A stretch of 64,000 bases of DNA from Viscum album (taxonomy: Eukaryota; Streptophyta; Magnoliopsida; Santalales; Viscaceae): assembly GCA_963277665.1 (NCBI GenBank), contig OY728125.1, positions 1,712,022,889-1,712,086,888 of the forward strand. The letters run 5' to 3'. How positions within the stretch are numbered: the first letter of the stretch is position 1; each line of letters begins with the position of its first letter. Made by a program: the position numbers and the translations under genes. Positions 1 through 14,098 of the stretch are shown piece by piece. Below the pieces are notes generated by a model. That model saw only the letters and a program-made list of their open reading frames with translations, ran no database searches and was not told the origin of the DNA.

Positions 1-1098
1 ATAACAACATTATTTCCCGTGTGGTTCCTAGATTAGTTTAATATTGTTTGGATTGAGAATCCATCAGGTAGTTTGTCCACATCAATAACCAACCTACTTA
101 AACTATTAAGACCATGTGATCCATGATCAGTGTGGGAAACAAGGAATGGTACAAGGGGATTACCTGCAATTTGGGAGAATACATTAGTGGAAAAACTAAA
201 GGTGAAATCTCATCATGATACAAAAACATGGAAATGGAGTAATTCAATACTTTAAATATCTATAAGAAGGGGAGTCTGGGGAGTATGGGAAACTATTGAC
301 CATGTTCGAAACATAAATGTCATTACTATACCAATCATGAGTGGGGAGAGAAAACGCATGATCAATTTTTGACAATGTTTGCAACATGGGATCGACTATT
401 TGTTATCATAAATCCATTATGGTGTTGGCCCTTGGTGGAAGGTTATCCAAAAATGGAATGGTACAATCAAAATTAGGGGGTCTATTTTTATGTGAAAGTT
501 ACTAGATATCTAAACCTTTAGATAATAGAAGTGTTGAATTAGAGTATTAGGGAGTGGGAATCAAACAATGGATATAAAGACAATTTAAAGTCATATAGGA
601 TGGGAAAAAGGGTAAATTTTTTATCCAAGGGTGTATATGTGAAAATAATGAGATAAAACATGGCATGAAAGTGGTAAAAAGGAGCTCATACACCATATAT
701 ATACCATATAATGAAATACATAATATTTACTGTCATGAAGCTTATACTATAATTGAGGCCACATGGACAATGGTTTGAAGGATTTTATGGCTCGGAAAAA
801 AGAAAAAATGAATAGGAATAGATATGTATCCCATGATAATGAGAATCATTACACACGTAGTTCATGATCAAAATGTGGCAAAAGGATGACTCTGGAAGAG
901 GAAATCCCCTATGGCGAGGGAATTGTGGATTCCCACGATTATCATGAGGAATCTTAAAATCATTCATGGCTTGGTTGTGTAGTTTATCATAATTCATTGA
1001 GGATGTGGGAACTTAGTTTAAGGTCATAGAGTTTGAACCATGGAGGGTGTCTCAAGTTGAAATGCGTTATGGTCTCTAATGAAAAACCAAATGTGAAT
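1..1098 (-). mobile_element. Decayed Ogre/Tat-like element, post-pol spacer fragment (layer 1, left piece)
   Basis: No believable reading frame is present. Positions 787-1050 line up by eye with 42706-42890 in the Ogre-like element: a GGCTGGG/GGCTCGG start, then the TATCCC...GAATCA...ACGTAGTTC block (822-870), then a 'GGTCATAGA-TTTG-ACCAT' block at 1021-1040. A second degenerate block at 120-160 resembles the 'GTGTGAGAAACAAG' block of the Ogre LTR and spacer. The same segment recurs at 19266-19540, on the other side of LARD-A. I infer an old relative of the Ogre-like element, in the same minus orientation, that was the landing site of LARD-A. Positions 160-780 hold nothing else I can name. 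Divergence is high, so the family call is moderately sure and the exact ends are unknown. Confidence 0.55.
1094..1098. repeat. Left target-site duplication of LARD-A
   Basis: TGAAT directly precedes the outer LTR. Directly after the last LTR (19145-19149) the sequence is TAAAT, the same 5-mer with one G-to-A change. Five bases is the usual duplication length for plant LTR retrotransposons. Confidence 0.6.
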
Positions 1099-4000
1099 TG
1101 TAACGCACTGACCATTGATGCTCAAAGTTGGTGAATTATTATAATACATTGGAATGATTATAAGGAATTATATCTTGAAGGAATTATCAGTTTATTTTAA
1201 TATTAAAATAGATTACACAAATGAAATTTTCATAAAAAATGGATACATAAAACACAACATTGATAATCCATTGAGAGTACAATTATTCTCCTAGATTAAC
1301 CCTACATGAAAATCATAAAACACTTTTTGGAATCCTGGGAAAATAAAACATAATTAAGATATGAGATTAGATACTCATTAAGGAAAAACAATAAAGTATA
1401 AGCTTTCATAAATATGGGAAAACATTAAAGGAAATGTATACAATTAAAACATAAACCTTTTAATCCTTAACTTCTGCATAATATGAAAATAATAAATAAA
1501 ATAACACCATTTGATCATTCACATGGATATTATTCTAGTCAAATAATCACATGTAATATCAATAATTAATCTCAAAATGAGGAAATTACCAATTTAGTAG
1601 ATTCCTTCAAGGCATCATGCGATGACCATACATGTAAGAAGTTAGTGAAAACCAAAATTATTTTGTCTAATGAGAACTATCTGTGCATCGAGGGGATTTA
1701 ATTTACATGTCCTTAACTCACATGGTATTCATTAACCAGTCCCAAACCCTTAGGGATTTCATTATCAAGTCCCCAACCCATTTCATTCTATATACAATTA
1801 ATTCTCTTATGGAATTGGTTAAAAATAACAATAATCTTCGTATTAGAAGTAGAATAAGATATGCCAATACTTTCACCAGAAATAATGAATGGTATCAAAA
1901 TAGATAATCCAAAGTCAAATATATCATAAAACCTTTACTAAAAAATGAAATATTGTAACATAAAAAATCAACCTCAATTATTCATAAAATCCCACAATTT
2001 AGGCTGACATAGATGAAATTAATATAATAAAACCAATAATGCTTTTTGATGGAAATATCCCTTTTTACCTGGAAAAATGTAAAAGACATATAATTTATAA
2101 AAGATTACATTTAAGAGAGATTTTTAAATAAATGTGTCCCATACCAATTTGATACCTTTTAAAGGAGTTTACATTTTGAAACATTCATGTCAACATAAAT
2201 AAATTCATAAATCCTTTTTGAATACATGGACTTTAATGAAAAATATTTAGAAGAATAAATCATTAATGAATGTAAAAAGATGATTCATTAAAAGATTTCC
2301 TTGCATAGAACCTTAAAAATATTGATTTTGAAAACAATTGAAGTAAATTATAAAAAGATAAAAAATATTCTTTAGATTCATTTTTATACATATAAATAAA
2401 TATATAAGATAATATCAATAATATTTAAATGGGGGAAAGGATTAATTCCACATTCAAAGAATCCCATACAATGTTAAACATTTAAATAATAACTCAAATA
2501 TCATAAAATGAATATTTAAATACCATGAAGAAATATTTATTCAAGATATAAAACAAAATAGGGGAAGTAAGAGCACCACATAAAATAAATAGGTGGTGAA
2601 CATGGCTTATATCTCACGAAAATTAAAAGTCATATGAAATTCCCTTAACTTATGTCTGATACTCTCTGTATGTGTTAGAAACTCTTGTATAATGGTTTTA
2701 AATATTATATTGACTTCTAAAATATTAATAATAATATTTCTGATAACATATATGATTCATTTATGACTTCATATTACATGTTTATTAATACATTCCAAGT
2801 TAATGCTAAATTTCAGGTAATAATTTCTTTCTTTATCAAGCATGTTTTGCCTTGTTATTCTTGATCATATTACATAGATGACGATTTAAATAATAACTGA
2901 ATGTATAAACAAAATTATATATCATATATATTCCGAAGATATATGCATAATAGATATGTATATGAAATATAATACATCATTCATGGAGATGGTAGGTCGT
3001 ATGTACGCAGGAATGCTATTTCTATTTTTGTATCATATTTAATGGAAGTAAGTCAATGAAATATACGAAATATATATATATATATATATATATAAATATT
3101 ATAGTATTATTATTATGTCATATATTTAATACTTAATAATAATATAATTTTTTTCAATCATTCTTGAATGGTGAATGTGGATGAAGAATCTCATCGTTTC
3201 GTGGAGAGGGTAAACAGTACGTACACACAAGCCACAATATCATTTACTTAATAGTTAAATGGTATATAATTGGATGGAATATGAATTTTAAATAAACAAT
3301 ATCATTTATATTTATTATTTAAATCCTTTATATTTATAATTTACCCATAGAAATAATCTGTAATGTAAAACAGTTTTCACCATAGCATGGTGACGATAAG
3401 CCATATATACGAACGCATGGTGATATTGTTGATCATTGGATTGGTAAAATGAATAATATCACTATCCCTTAATAACAAAAACATCTCATAATATATTATA
3501 TTATGAAGTTTTTACTATATTCTGATAAAAATGTTAGAGTATGTAGAAGAAGAAAAGAACATTGAAAGAGGCGATAAAACAATTACCTCTTTTCGAGAAT
3601 CTCTTTTTGATTTTAACAAAAGGACTCCATAGGATTCCCACATTAAAAAATTATGTCATATATGATGTAGTGAGGGATTTTGGGAGAGTAAAGAGGATGT
3701 TTATGAAAAATCCAATGGGATTTGTAGGTGTGAATTAAAGATAAAGAGATGTTGACTTTTTTTAATGAGGTTAGGGGCACTTTTTAAAGATCTTAAAATA
3801 TTAATTTTTAATTAAATTAATATTTTGTTTAAAATAGATCTATAGTGATTTATTTCATGTATAATATATTTATGGGTATAAATCATCTAATAAAATGAAA
3901 TTTAGACATGTTTAGGTCAAAAAATTAACCTTATCTTTTGGATTGAACCCTTAGTTAAACAGTTTAACTCTTACCGTGTCTTATTGTATTTTTACACTAT

Positions 4001-5519
4001 AAGGTTAATATAGTTACTAGAAAATTCCAAAAAAATTAAATAAATTAGGAATTATTTAAAATTATAAATTTTATTTGGATGAATGTTATAATTTAATGAC
4101 TTTTATAATATATAATACAAATTTATTTATTTTAAAATATCATTTCGGTCAATTTTAAAACTATTCAATATTTTCATGTTATAAAATATCTATCCTACAT
4201 GATAGTTTAGAGACAATAAATCAAGATTTTTATTAAAATGTTTATGTTATATATTAAATTATTTTATGTCATTAATAATTTCATATTATATTTAACTTAG
4301 TATTTTAAATATATTTTTTTTGATATCTCAATTAATTAAGCAATTACTATATCATCCTTGTTTTACTGTTTAATTTATTTGTATAATGTCTAAAATTTAT
4401 AAATAAATTATAATCACATAGATAAATATCTTATATTTCAAAATACTATTTATATTCAACCATATCAGGTATATATATTCTCATTTTAGAAATAAGATAT
4501 TTATTAAAATTTGAATATGAAATTTTTTACTATTCCATAAATAAAATATAATAAATATCCTAATCAAACATAAGTTGAATAAAAAGGATAATAATATTAA
4601 CAAAATGGTAATTTTGGTCGAAGCATACTTATAAATTGAAAAAAAGATATGTGTTAGGGTAATTTATATTATTATAATATTATTTTTACCTTTAGTTACC
4701 ATATTTACCTTCAAATGTGGTAAATAAAATATAATTTTTACTATTCCCCAAAAATTATTTCTATCCTATTAAACAAAAAAATTATACATATTAAAACCAT
4801 GTATGTTTGAATTTCTAGATTCATGTTAAAGATTTTGTAAAATTATGTTTAATGTTTATATGGAAATGTGGCTTGATGGTAAGTAAAGAGATGTTAATAA
4901 AGTTCAATGACTTTTTATATCTAATTATACTATAAAATATTATTAAAATGACCTACATTGGGTTAATATATGAATTATTTTTATATTTTTACATTAATAA
5001 CAAATTCATGTAAAAATTAATTAAATCAAAAACATGGTTTTTAACAATAATGTTGTTTTTTTCAATACTCATAAAAAATTGGATGTTTTCAAAAAAATTA
5101 TAAAAATTCTCCCTAAGCTAATTTTTATTTTCAAAATTCATAAATTATGTATATTTTTTAAAATTCAATTTATATTTTTGTATAAAATAAATTTTGTTAA
5201 TGTTTACAAAAGGATATAAAAAGTTGTTTCTGTAAGAAAATTTTATTTATAAACAAATAACTATTTTACCGAAACATAAAAACTTCATAATAAATATGTT
5301 ATATTTATATGAAAAAATTTAAATATAGATTAATAAATATTTATTTTTGTTTATATTATTATATTTAGGGAATGATTTATAAATATATCATTTAATTAAT
5401 TTTTTTATGAATGTGTTATTTCACAGAAACTCAATCTTGTGTGTTACAGAATCCATGACAGTGTTGCATGAAACATGAGCTATTGAAGGTAACATATAAT
5501 TAAATATTAGGGTATTACA
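1099..5519 (-). repeat. LARD-A LTR copy 1 (outer left, 3' LTR)
   Basis: Starts TGTAACGCACTG and ends GGGTATTACA. It carries a (TA)n run at about 3070-3095 and three iterations of a CGTATGTACGCA-type block near 2984, 3201 and 3385. It also has short 'AGTCCCCAACCCA'-type repeats at 1735-1790. No coding sequence is visible; the short open frames at 1683-1907 and 5034-5219 are AT-rich chance frames not shared by the other LTRs. Confidence 0.8.
2980..3425. repeat. Three ~200-bp-spaced 'GATGGTAAGTCGTACGTACGCA' type blocks inside the LTR
   Basis: Copies near 2984, 3201 and 3385 share GGTA-GTC-TA-GTACGCA cores. The same triplet arrangement is in every LTR of the family: 9791/10009/10198, 16625/16824/17011, 24823/25026/25214 and 31612/31826/32007. 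Because both subfamilies keep it, it predates their split. GTAC cores are bound by SBP-box factors in plants; binding here is only a guess. Confidence 0.7.
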
Positions 5520-6116
5520 TTATCCTATCCTTCAATAAATAGAATCCTCTCAATTTAAACTCAGAATTTATATATATGGGTTGGACTTTTCGAAATATGT
5601 AATTTGAAATCCGATTTCTAAAAATGGATTAATGAGACATCTATTTAAAAATAAAGAAAGGGTAGTATGAAGGCCAGAAGGGATAACATATACTAGGGTT
5701 CCATGAAGGAAAAAATGTACATGAAAGAAAATATAACCATAATGTTCTGACTGAGAGTGATAGAGAATATGATTATAAAAAAGTGAACAACAACAATGCT
5801 ATAAATCTATGATGATCCAATTGTCCATTTGATTCAAAACAAAAAATAAGTACAAGAGATTTTTTTGTTTAAGACCCTTTACCGAGAGATTAAAAATTAA
5901 TTTACATTATGGAATATGAAAAAATGGAATCATACATACTTTAAAAGTATAGTTCCATCCTTAAACTATTGTCTACGAAAAAATCATCTATCTCTAAAAA
6001 AGATAATAAAAGTCTAAATATATTCTATCAATCTTAATAAAAAATTGATCAACAAAATGAATTTATACTTCATCTATAATACCATTTAAATAAAAGAACT
6101 ACCTTATACAAACCAA

Positions 6117-6192
6117 GACCTTCTGTAGGCTAGTGGTATATGATAAAGCCTTATCCCCCTTAGATTGTGGGTTTGATTCCCACATCCTTATC
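6117..6192 (+). other. tRNA-like module (A/B-box-like), antisense to the host element
   Basis: TAGGCTAGTGG at 6127-6137 fits the pol III A-box pattern, and GTGGGTTTGATTCCCAC at 6167-6183 is a perfect 5-bp T-arm-like hairpin containing a B-box-like GGTTTGATTCC. A-to-B spacing is about 43 bases, as in tRNA genes. The anticodon arm is not convincing. The module lies about 597 bases from the internal region start, as in the two sister copies (12940, 28252), so it was acquired before the family spread. It is likely a relic of a tRNA-derived SINE rather than a working tRNA gene. Confidence 0.55.
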
Positions 6193-7035
6193 TGACATGA
6201 CTGGTTATCACCTAACATAAGGGATGTCTTATTCTTATAACAATATTACTTTACCATTCCAAAAATAACCATATGAAACGTTTTATCCTTAAAAAATAAT
6301 ATCCAATTTCCATATCAATCCATTCTAACCATAATACGTATACAAAATACTTTTTTCCAAACTCACTGTCCCAAAATTTATAAGGAAAATGACATAACAT
6401 AATACATATCTTTTTGCCACATAACATGCTTGTGAATACCGTCACCATGTATACAAAAAAACCTGGTAAAACAATTAATCACCATTAAACCCTATTTGAA
6501 TATATCATTGCTTCCTTATTCGTTATGAACAACATATAATTCCTGATATACTCTTTAAATCCAAAAATGTTGTATGATAAAACATTTATGGAATAAATAG
6601 ACCACTAATTGTCTCCAAGGTAGTCAATAATATGCAATAAAATTTATCCAAATCAATCATATCCTTATTTGAACATCATTTTCTCAGACATATTAAGGGT
6701 TATGATTCTATCAAATAAATATATTTCAAAAAAAAATAACTTTTGACAGTGTCTCTTTTCTTTTTACAATACAATCTCAAATCCTTAATGAAATAGTATT
6801 ATTGTACCAAAATTATTTATTTTCATAATTCATATAACTAGTAAATCATTGAAATAATTACCAAATTACATCATTCTTAAATAACAACACAAAACATTAA
6901 TCATTCCACTTCATCTTCGGTTTTTTCATAACTTCATTGTCATCTGATAACATCATATGGGGTATACTCCAACAATTGGGACATTGATTCACAATGTATC
7001 CCATATAATTACAAATGAAGCATTATACATTGGAA

Positions 7036-7165
7036 AACTTTTCATTAATCATGAAATCATGACCATGGTTTCCATTTTATCCACATTAACAAGAAACTAC
7101 TATTCCCTTCATCCATTTAACATGGTGATTCTTTCAATAATTATCACATGTGGAAAAATCCTTCA
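7036..7165 (-). pseudogene. Broken gag zinc-knuckle region (Tekay/Del-like)
   Basis: On the minus strand one frame reads CDNY, then KNHH, MKG, a cysteine, CG and NHGHDF, interrupted by several stops. The order matches the better kept copy at 13830-14098 (CDNCGKTH...CYMCG). In Tekay/Del gag this compound knuckle binds RNA in the capsid. Here it is dead. It was identified only by comparison with the sister copy, so the limits are rough. Confidence 0.45.
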
Positions 7166-7906
7166 TTCTCTTTTCCCTTTGTCCATCATTTCCTATTCCA
7201 TTCCATATTCTCTTTCATCCCTTTAAATAAATAGGAATAATATAAATATTTACTTATATTATTGACACATGATACTATTTCTTAATATGATTATAATACG
7301 TGAGACACCATTTCCCTTCGATGTTTTGGCTGAAGACCATGTAAGATATGATCATTCTTACTCCTTTGATGATGTGTATTATTGGAGTTCATTTTCCTTC
7401 AACTAGAAACCATTTCTAAATGACTACATACACTTGGTTATATCATATCATAATGTATAATTCAAAAAAAATCTAACCTTTAATGGAGTATTTACATGTA
7501 TGCAGTCTCATAATCCTAAAAATGGTTTCTTTGGGGACATTTTTACTCATAAATACTTCAATATGTTTTATAACGAAAATATGAATTATACTAAGAATAT
7601 CCCATGGGATTTTCAAACCACGTGTGCAGTAAAGCCTATTTTCACGTACCAGTTTAACCTAAGTCAAGCCTAGAATAGCTTTTTAGAGTTATTACTGGTA
7701 GTTATATCTATTCCAGAACCACATCCACTTGTTGTATCCATACAAGAAGATATTTACTATGAATACCCATATAATATCTACATTACCAAAAATTTTTGGA
7801 TGTTCCTATATTCTTATCCTTAATGTTTATCTTATGGTTTTGATCCCTAATAAATTTTTTATAAATATATTTCTAAGGATGTTTGTAAAATTCCATTGAT
7901 TTCAAC

Positions 7907-10900
7907 TGTAATGCCCCGACCCTAGATGCTCATATTTGGGGAATTATTTTAATACATTGGAAAGATTATAAGTAATAAAATCACGAAGGATTGATCCATT
8001 TAGAATCCTTGGAAAATAGATTTCATACATGAACATTTAATCATAATCCAAAACATAAAATACAACATTGATAATCCTTTGAAAATTACATTATTCTCCT
8101 AGCTTAACCCTGAATATAAATCATTATATGATTCTTGTTATCCCGGGATAATAATACATAAGACATGGGTGATCTCATATGCTCATAAAAGTAAAACAAT
8201 ACAATATAATCTTTCACAAATAAGAATAATCATTTAAGTCTATGTATAAAATTAAAACATATCCTTTTAAATGAATCCTTCGGTATAATATGTAACTACT
8301 AAATCAAGTAACTTAATTTAATCATTCACATAAATATTCTACTAGTTAAATAATCACAAGTAATATCAATAATTAATCTTATATTGAGAGAATTCATAAT
8401 GCTAGACATACTGTCATCACCTCATTCCATTTCCATACTAGTAAGACGTTAGTCAAATCCCAAATTATTATGTCTCATGAAAACTATCGATGCATCGATG
8501 GTGTTTCATTAAATGGTCCCCACACCGTAGGGATTTCGTTACCTAGTCCCCAACCCATTTGGTTTTTATTACCTGGTCCCCAACCCAGTTCATTCAATAT
8601 CCAAGGAATTACTCTTATGAAAGGGGTAAAATATAATAATAACATTCTTATTAAATTTTGAATATGAAATGTTAATACGTTAAATATAAACAATGAATGG
8701 TATAAAAATAGAACATATACTGTTAAATATATCATAAATCATTCAATAAAACAGGATAGATTGAATAATTATAAATCAACCTCAATTAAATATAAAATCC
8801 AAAAACTGATGTCTATATATGTTAAAATAATCTAATAAAATCAATAAAACTCTAATAGAAATATCTATTTTTTACATTAAAAAAATAAATCTCACGTAAT
8901 TTATAAAACAATACATTTAAAAGGGGTTTTTGAATAAAATTATACCATAACAATTTTAATCATTTGAAAGGATTTATCATTTTTAAATATTCAATTCCAT
9001 ATAAATAAATCCTTAAAACCATTATGAATAAATAATAATTAATGAGAAATATTTATAATAAAAATCATTATAACGTTTAAAATTATGTTTTATTTAAAGA
9101 TTAACGTACATAAAACCTTAAAAATATTATTTTTGGAAACATTTGAATGAAATTAATAATAGAAAAAAAATTCTCTGTATAATCCTTTATAAACATATAA
9201 ATAAATATTTATGATAATATAATTAATATTGAAATGGATAAAGGATTAATTATTTAAACATTAAAAGCATCCCATTTCACATTTAATATTTAAATTATAA
9301 GAAAAATATAATCAAATAAATATTTAAATATCATGAAGAAAAATATATTCATGATATAAAACATAATATTTTTAGTACATACAACACAAACAATAAATTG
9401 GTGGTGAACAAGGCTTATGTCTCACAAAAATTAACAGTGAGATGAAATTCCCTTACCATAGGTTTGATACACTCTGTATGTATCTGAAACTCAAGTATAA
9501 TGGTTTTGAATAATTTATTACCCTCTAAAAGAATCATAATAGTATTTTTATATCATTAATGATTCTTTTATGACAATATTATATCTTTTTATTAATATTA
9601 TTCTAGATTTAGGCAACATTTCGTGTAATAATCACCTTTTTTATCGAATGTGTTTTGATTTCTTATTCATGACTGTATTGTGCAGATAATGATTTAATTA
9701 AACAATTTATAAAATTATTTATATATAAAAAATATATTTGATATAAATATAAATAATATATAGATATATGAAATGGAATAAACTATTCCTGGAGATGGTA
9801 GTCCGTACCTACCCGTGAACATTGTTTCCATTTTCTTATCATATCGAATGGAAGTAAGTGAAAGAAATATATGTACAAACACACACACACACATATTTAT
9901 ATGTTATTAAAATATCATTATTATGTAATATATTTCATTATTATTAATAACATATATTTTTATAATAATTCATGAATGGGTAATGTGGAAGATGAATCAC
10001 GTTGTATGGTGGCGATGGTAAGTGATACATATGCACGAATGATGTTATCATTTCTTAAATGGATAAATGGTATGGAATTGGATGGAATATTAATGGTACA
10101 GAGAAAATATCATGTTATATTTATTATTTAAATCCTTTATATTAATTTAGGTACCCATAAAAATATTGTGTACATGAAAAATAGTTTACACAAAGGTGTG
10201 GAGATAGTAACTCATACACACACATGCATAGTGATATAGTTTTTTGTAGAATGGGTTAAATAAGGAATATGGTTTTCCCATAATAATGAAAATATCTCAA
10301 TATAGTTGAAGATGGAGTTATTAATTTAGTATGGAAACAACAAAGGTATAGAAAGTAGAAGAAGAAATTATCATTTAAAGAGGTGATAAAATAATTACCG
10401 CCTTTTCTGGTATCTCTATTCGATTTTCACTGAAAGACTCATTAAGAAGAATTTATGAACAAATCATGGACTCTAGGTTGTTGTTAAGGAATTTGGGAGC
10501 AAAAATGGGGGGGGGGGTGGTGTATGACTACGAAAAAGGTCTATGGAGGTGTTAATTAAAGATAAGAAGAAGTTCCCCTTTATTGGAGAGATGAGGGTCA
10601 CTTTTGGATGATCTTAAAAAATTAATTTTCTATAAATTTATTTTCCGATTAATATAGCGCCAATGTGATCTATTTATATGGTGACATGTACATGGTTTTA
10701 AAAAAACTCATCCAAAAAATCTTATGCATTTTTAGGTCATAAAAGTAACATTATCTTGAGGATTTTACCCTTTGATAAACAATTTAGCAGTTTCTCTGTC
10801 TTCATTTATTTTTATGCTAAAGGGTTAGTATAGTTACTATAAAATTCCAAACGAACCCCATTAGGATAATTAGTGACATATATGACATCATAAATGATAT

Positions 10901-12346
10901 TTGGAGGATCCTTATATTTTTTTAACATTTATATAATTAAATAAAATAGTATTTATTTTAAAATATCATTTATGTCAATTTTAATACTATTCAATATTTT
11001 AATATTAGGAAGTAACAATCTAACATGATAACTTCAAGAAAATACTTCACATATGTCACTAAGATGTATAATTTATCTTAAAATTATTCTATGTCATCAA
11101 TTATGTAAAATTAAATTTATTCTAATATTTTAAATATCATTTATTTGACATATCAAATATTTATATAAATAATGCATCATCATTGTGTCAAAATTTAATT
11201 TATTTATTTTATGGCTAAAAATTATAATTAAATTATAATGATGTTTATAAATATATTATTTTTATAAATTATATTTAAAGTAGACCATATCTATAATGTA
11301 ACATCATATTAAAAATAAAAGTGTTAATTACATTTGAATATGACGTTCTGAACTCCTCTTTAAATAAAATATAATAAATGTTATAATCAAACACAAGGGG
11401 ATTAAAAAAAGATATTATTTTTGAACTATGGTTGATTTTTTTTCTATACATACTTATACAACGATATTAGGAATGAGTTCATGTAATTATATATTATTAT
11501 AATATTATTTTTAACATCAGTTAACATATTTAAATTTAACCTTGGTGAATAAAATTATAAAGATACTATTCTCTAAAAAAATATTTTCCTCCTATTAGAC
11601 AACATTTTTAATACTGATTAAAACCATATATGTTGTGTTTTTGAAATTCAATTCATAGAATAGGAAAAATAAAATTTAATGAAAATCTGTAAATGTGGTT
11701 GAAGGAGTGTAAAAAGATATTAAAAATGTTCAATGAATTCGTATCTACAATTATAGTATAAAAATGATTATAATGAACTACATTTGGTTAATACATAAAT
11801 TATTTATATATTTTTAATTCATAATCAATTTAATATAAAATATTTACTTAAATAATAATTCTGTTTTTAACAATAATGCAGTGTTTTTCACTATTTATGT
11901 ATAATAGAACTTTTTTAAAAAAAATTCCAAAAATTCATCCAAAGATAATTTTTTATTCAAAATTAAAAAATGATATCTATTTTATCATATTCATTTTTAT
12001 GAGTTTCTAAATGTAATTTTATTATTGTTCACAAAATGACATAAAAAGTAGTCCCTTTAAGAAAATATAATTTCCAAACATATAATTTTTTTATCAAAAC
12101 ATACACAATTGACTATAAATATAATTTATTTGTGTGAAAACATTATAAATAACTTTTAAAAAGATATTTTTTATGATTTATATTAAAACATTTAAAGTAT
12201 ATGTTATTAATATATCATTTAAATTATTTAAACAAATAATTTTTGTTTCTCAAAACCTCAATCTTGTGTGTTATGCAAGCCAAGTCAGTATTGCTTGCAA
12301 GAAAATATATTTTAGATAACGTACCATGAAATATTGAGGTGCTAAA
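7907..12346 (-). repeat. LARD-A LTR copy 2 (middle)
   Basis: Starts TGTAATGCCCCGACC and ends at a decayed GAGGTGCTAAA. Immediately left, the sequence TTGATTTCAAC resembles the decayed tRNA-iMet primer site of the sister copies. Contains an (AC)n run at 9876-9893, an 11-G run at 10507-10517 and the three TACGTACG-type blocks. 'GGTCCCCAACCCA'-type short repeats occur at 8515-8590; they create overlapping open frames on both strands that I do not regard as genes. Confidence 0.8.
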
Positions 12347-12939
12347 TTCTACCCTCCATAAATAAATTACATTCTCACATTTTATGAACTAAATCAAACT
12401 CTATTGTCTGGAATTTTACAAATATCTCTATTTAAATCCAACATCGGAAAAGGATTAATATGACCTCCCTTAAAAAATGTTAGGTAAGTACGAAGGTTAC
12501 CAGAGATAACACATACTAGGGTTTCATATAGGAAAATATGTACTTGAGTGAAAATGTAACCATCATTTTATGATGGAGAGTGATACAGAACATGATTAGG
12601 AAAATGGGAACAACCATAAAGCTATAAATATATGATGATCCAGTGGTCCATTTAATTCATCATAAAATAAAGTAGGCGGAAAACATTTTTTGTTTTAATA
12701 TCCTTTCCCTATATTTTAATATTTAATTTATTTAATATAATAAGAAGATAAAGAAGCATATTTATTTGACCAGTAGAGTTCCATTCATTAACTAATTTCT
12801 ACCAAAAACTCTTCTTTCTATCCAAAAGATAATAAAATTTGAAACCTATTTCATTTATCTTAATAGTATTGGGTTCCAAAAATGAATTTATACATCATAT
12901 TTCAGACCATTTAAGTAAAAAAATATTTTATACAATCCA

Positions 12940-13010
12940 TGGCATCACGTGGGATAGTGGAAGGTTGTAATTATTTTTTTCACATTTGTTGTGGGATCGA
13001 TTACCATAGT
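12940..13010 (+). other. Degenerate tRNA-like module (sister of 6117 and 28252)
   Basis: Same position in the internal region (about +593) as the other two copies. GTGGGATAGTGG at 12949-12960 and TGTGGGATCGATTACCAT at 12990-13007 keep traces of the A box and B box, but the T-arm is broken. It is called by position and weak similarity only. Confidence 0.35.
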
Positions 13011-13829
13011 CTTTTCTAAGGAAACAAGTTATCACACGACCTGTGAGTAGTCCTTTTCATGAAACAATATTACTATAACATTACAGAACTAATATTTTTT
13101 AATTTTTGAACCTTAAAAAATGACATCCAATTTCCAAAATTATCTATTCCAACCATTAGTCCTATTGAAAATACATTTGGGCAAACTCACTACCCAAAAA
13201 TTAATAAATAAGGTTATATAACATAATTTATATATTTTTTTCCACATAACAAGAATGCGAATACCTTCATCATGTATTCACCAAAAAACTCGGTAATACC
13301 TTGAATTAACATAAAACCTTATTTGAATATATACATGTTTCCTGATACCTTATGTAAGACATAAAATACTTAATATAATCCTTCAATCCAAAAACCTTAT
13401 AAACTCCAAAAATAATGGAATAAATAGAACATTATTTAATTCCTATGTAGTTAATAATATCTAATGTAAATTATAAATATCATTCGTCTGTTTTTTCCAA
13501 AATCAAAATCTCGAACATATTAAGTGTTATGATTCTCTTAACCATATATTTTCCAAAAAATTTAACATGTTAATTTTTCAATTTACATGGTTCCATACAA
13601 TCTCAAATTTTTAATGAAATAATGTTATAGTACAATATTTATTTATTTTTATAATTTATATAAACGTTACATCATTTATACAATACTCAGATGAAATAAT
13701 AATTCAATAACTACATAATCTAATTAATCATTCCTCTTCATCTGCCGTAGTATCATAACATGATTATTATATACTAAAATTATCTGAGATATACTATGAC
13801 TATTTGGACATCGATTCTCATAGTGTCCC

Positions 13830-14098
13830 TTATCATTTTAGATGAATCATTGTACATTGGAATCATTTTTCTTACCCTTGAAATCATGAACCTGGTGTCA
13901 TTTTTCTCCACACATATAACAACCTCTCATTCCCTTAATGAATTTACATTGGTGAGTTTTTCCACAGTTATCACATGTGGGAAAATCCTTCTTTCTCTTC
14001 ATACCTTTATCAATCATGTTTCTCTTCGATGCCATTATTCTATTGATTCCCTTTAATGAAATAGTTCTCGAGGTATTACTTACTTTTCTTGTTAACAA
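13830..14098 (-). pseudogene. gag C-terminal fragment with compound zinc knuckle (Tekay/Del-like)
   Basis: A 66-residue open stretch (13898-14098) ends in two cysteine clusters: CDNCGKTH (cysteines at about 13964-13975) and CYMCGEK (about 13910-13921). A stop follows at 13898-13900; beyond it the frame continues with H and HDF where the last cysteine of the C-x2-C-x4-H-x4-C knuckle would be, so the final ligand is lost. Basic residues precede the knuckle. Tekay/Del gag proteins carry this pattern of a first C-x2-C-G-x2-H cluster followed by a canonical knuckle. The protein would have packaged element RNA. No protease or pol follows, so the element would have depended on a related autonomous partner. 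Confidence 0.6.

Larger units (their letters stand above)
5520..7906 (-). mobile_element. LARD-A internal region 1
   Basis: Sits between LTR copies 1 and 2. Reading on the minus strand it contains a decayed primer site next to 7907, a broken gag zinc-knuckle region (7036-7165), and a purine-rich stretch just before LTR copy 1 (rc of 5520-5536, GGATAGGATAA) that fits a polypurine tract. An opposite-strand tRNA-like module lies at 6117-6192. The rest has no coding signal; open frames at 6251-6448 and 6957-7226 are not supported by any family match. Confidence 0.7.

Noticed and set aside
6117..6192. Functional tRNA gene (also 20125 and 28252)
   Set aside because: Only A box, B box and T-arm are kept; the anticodon arm does not fold well, and all copies lie inside transposons.
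8470..8735. Complementary open frames on both strands in LARD-A LTR copy 2
   Set aside because: Product of short GGTCCCCAACCCA-type repeats; not open in LTR copies 1 and 3.
10507..10517. Poly-G run and nearby (AC)n/(TA)n runs as functional sites
   Set aside because: Simple-sequence slippage inside one LTR copy; not shared in length by the sister LTRs.
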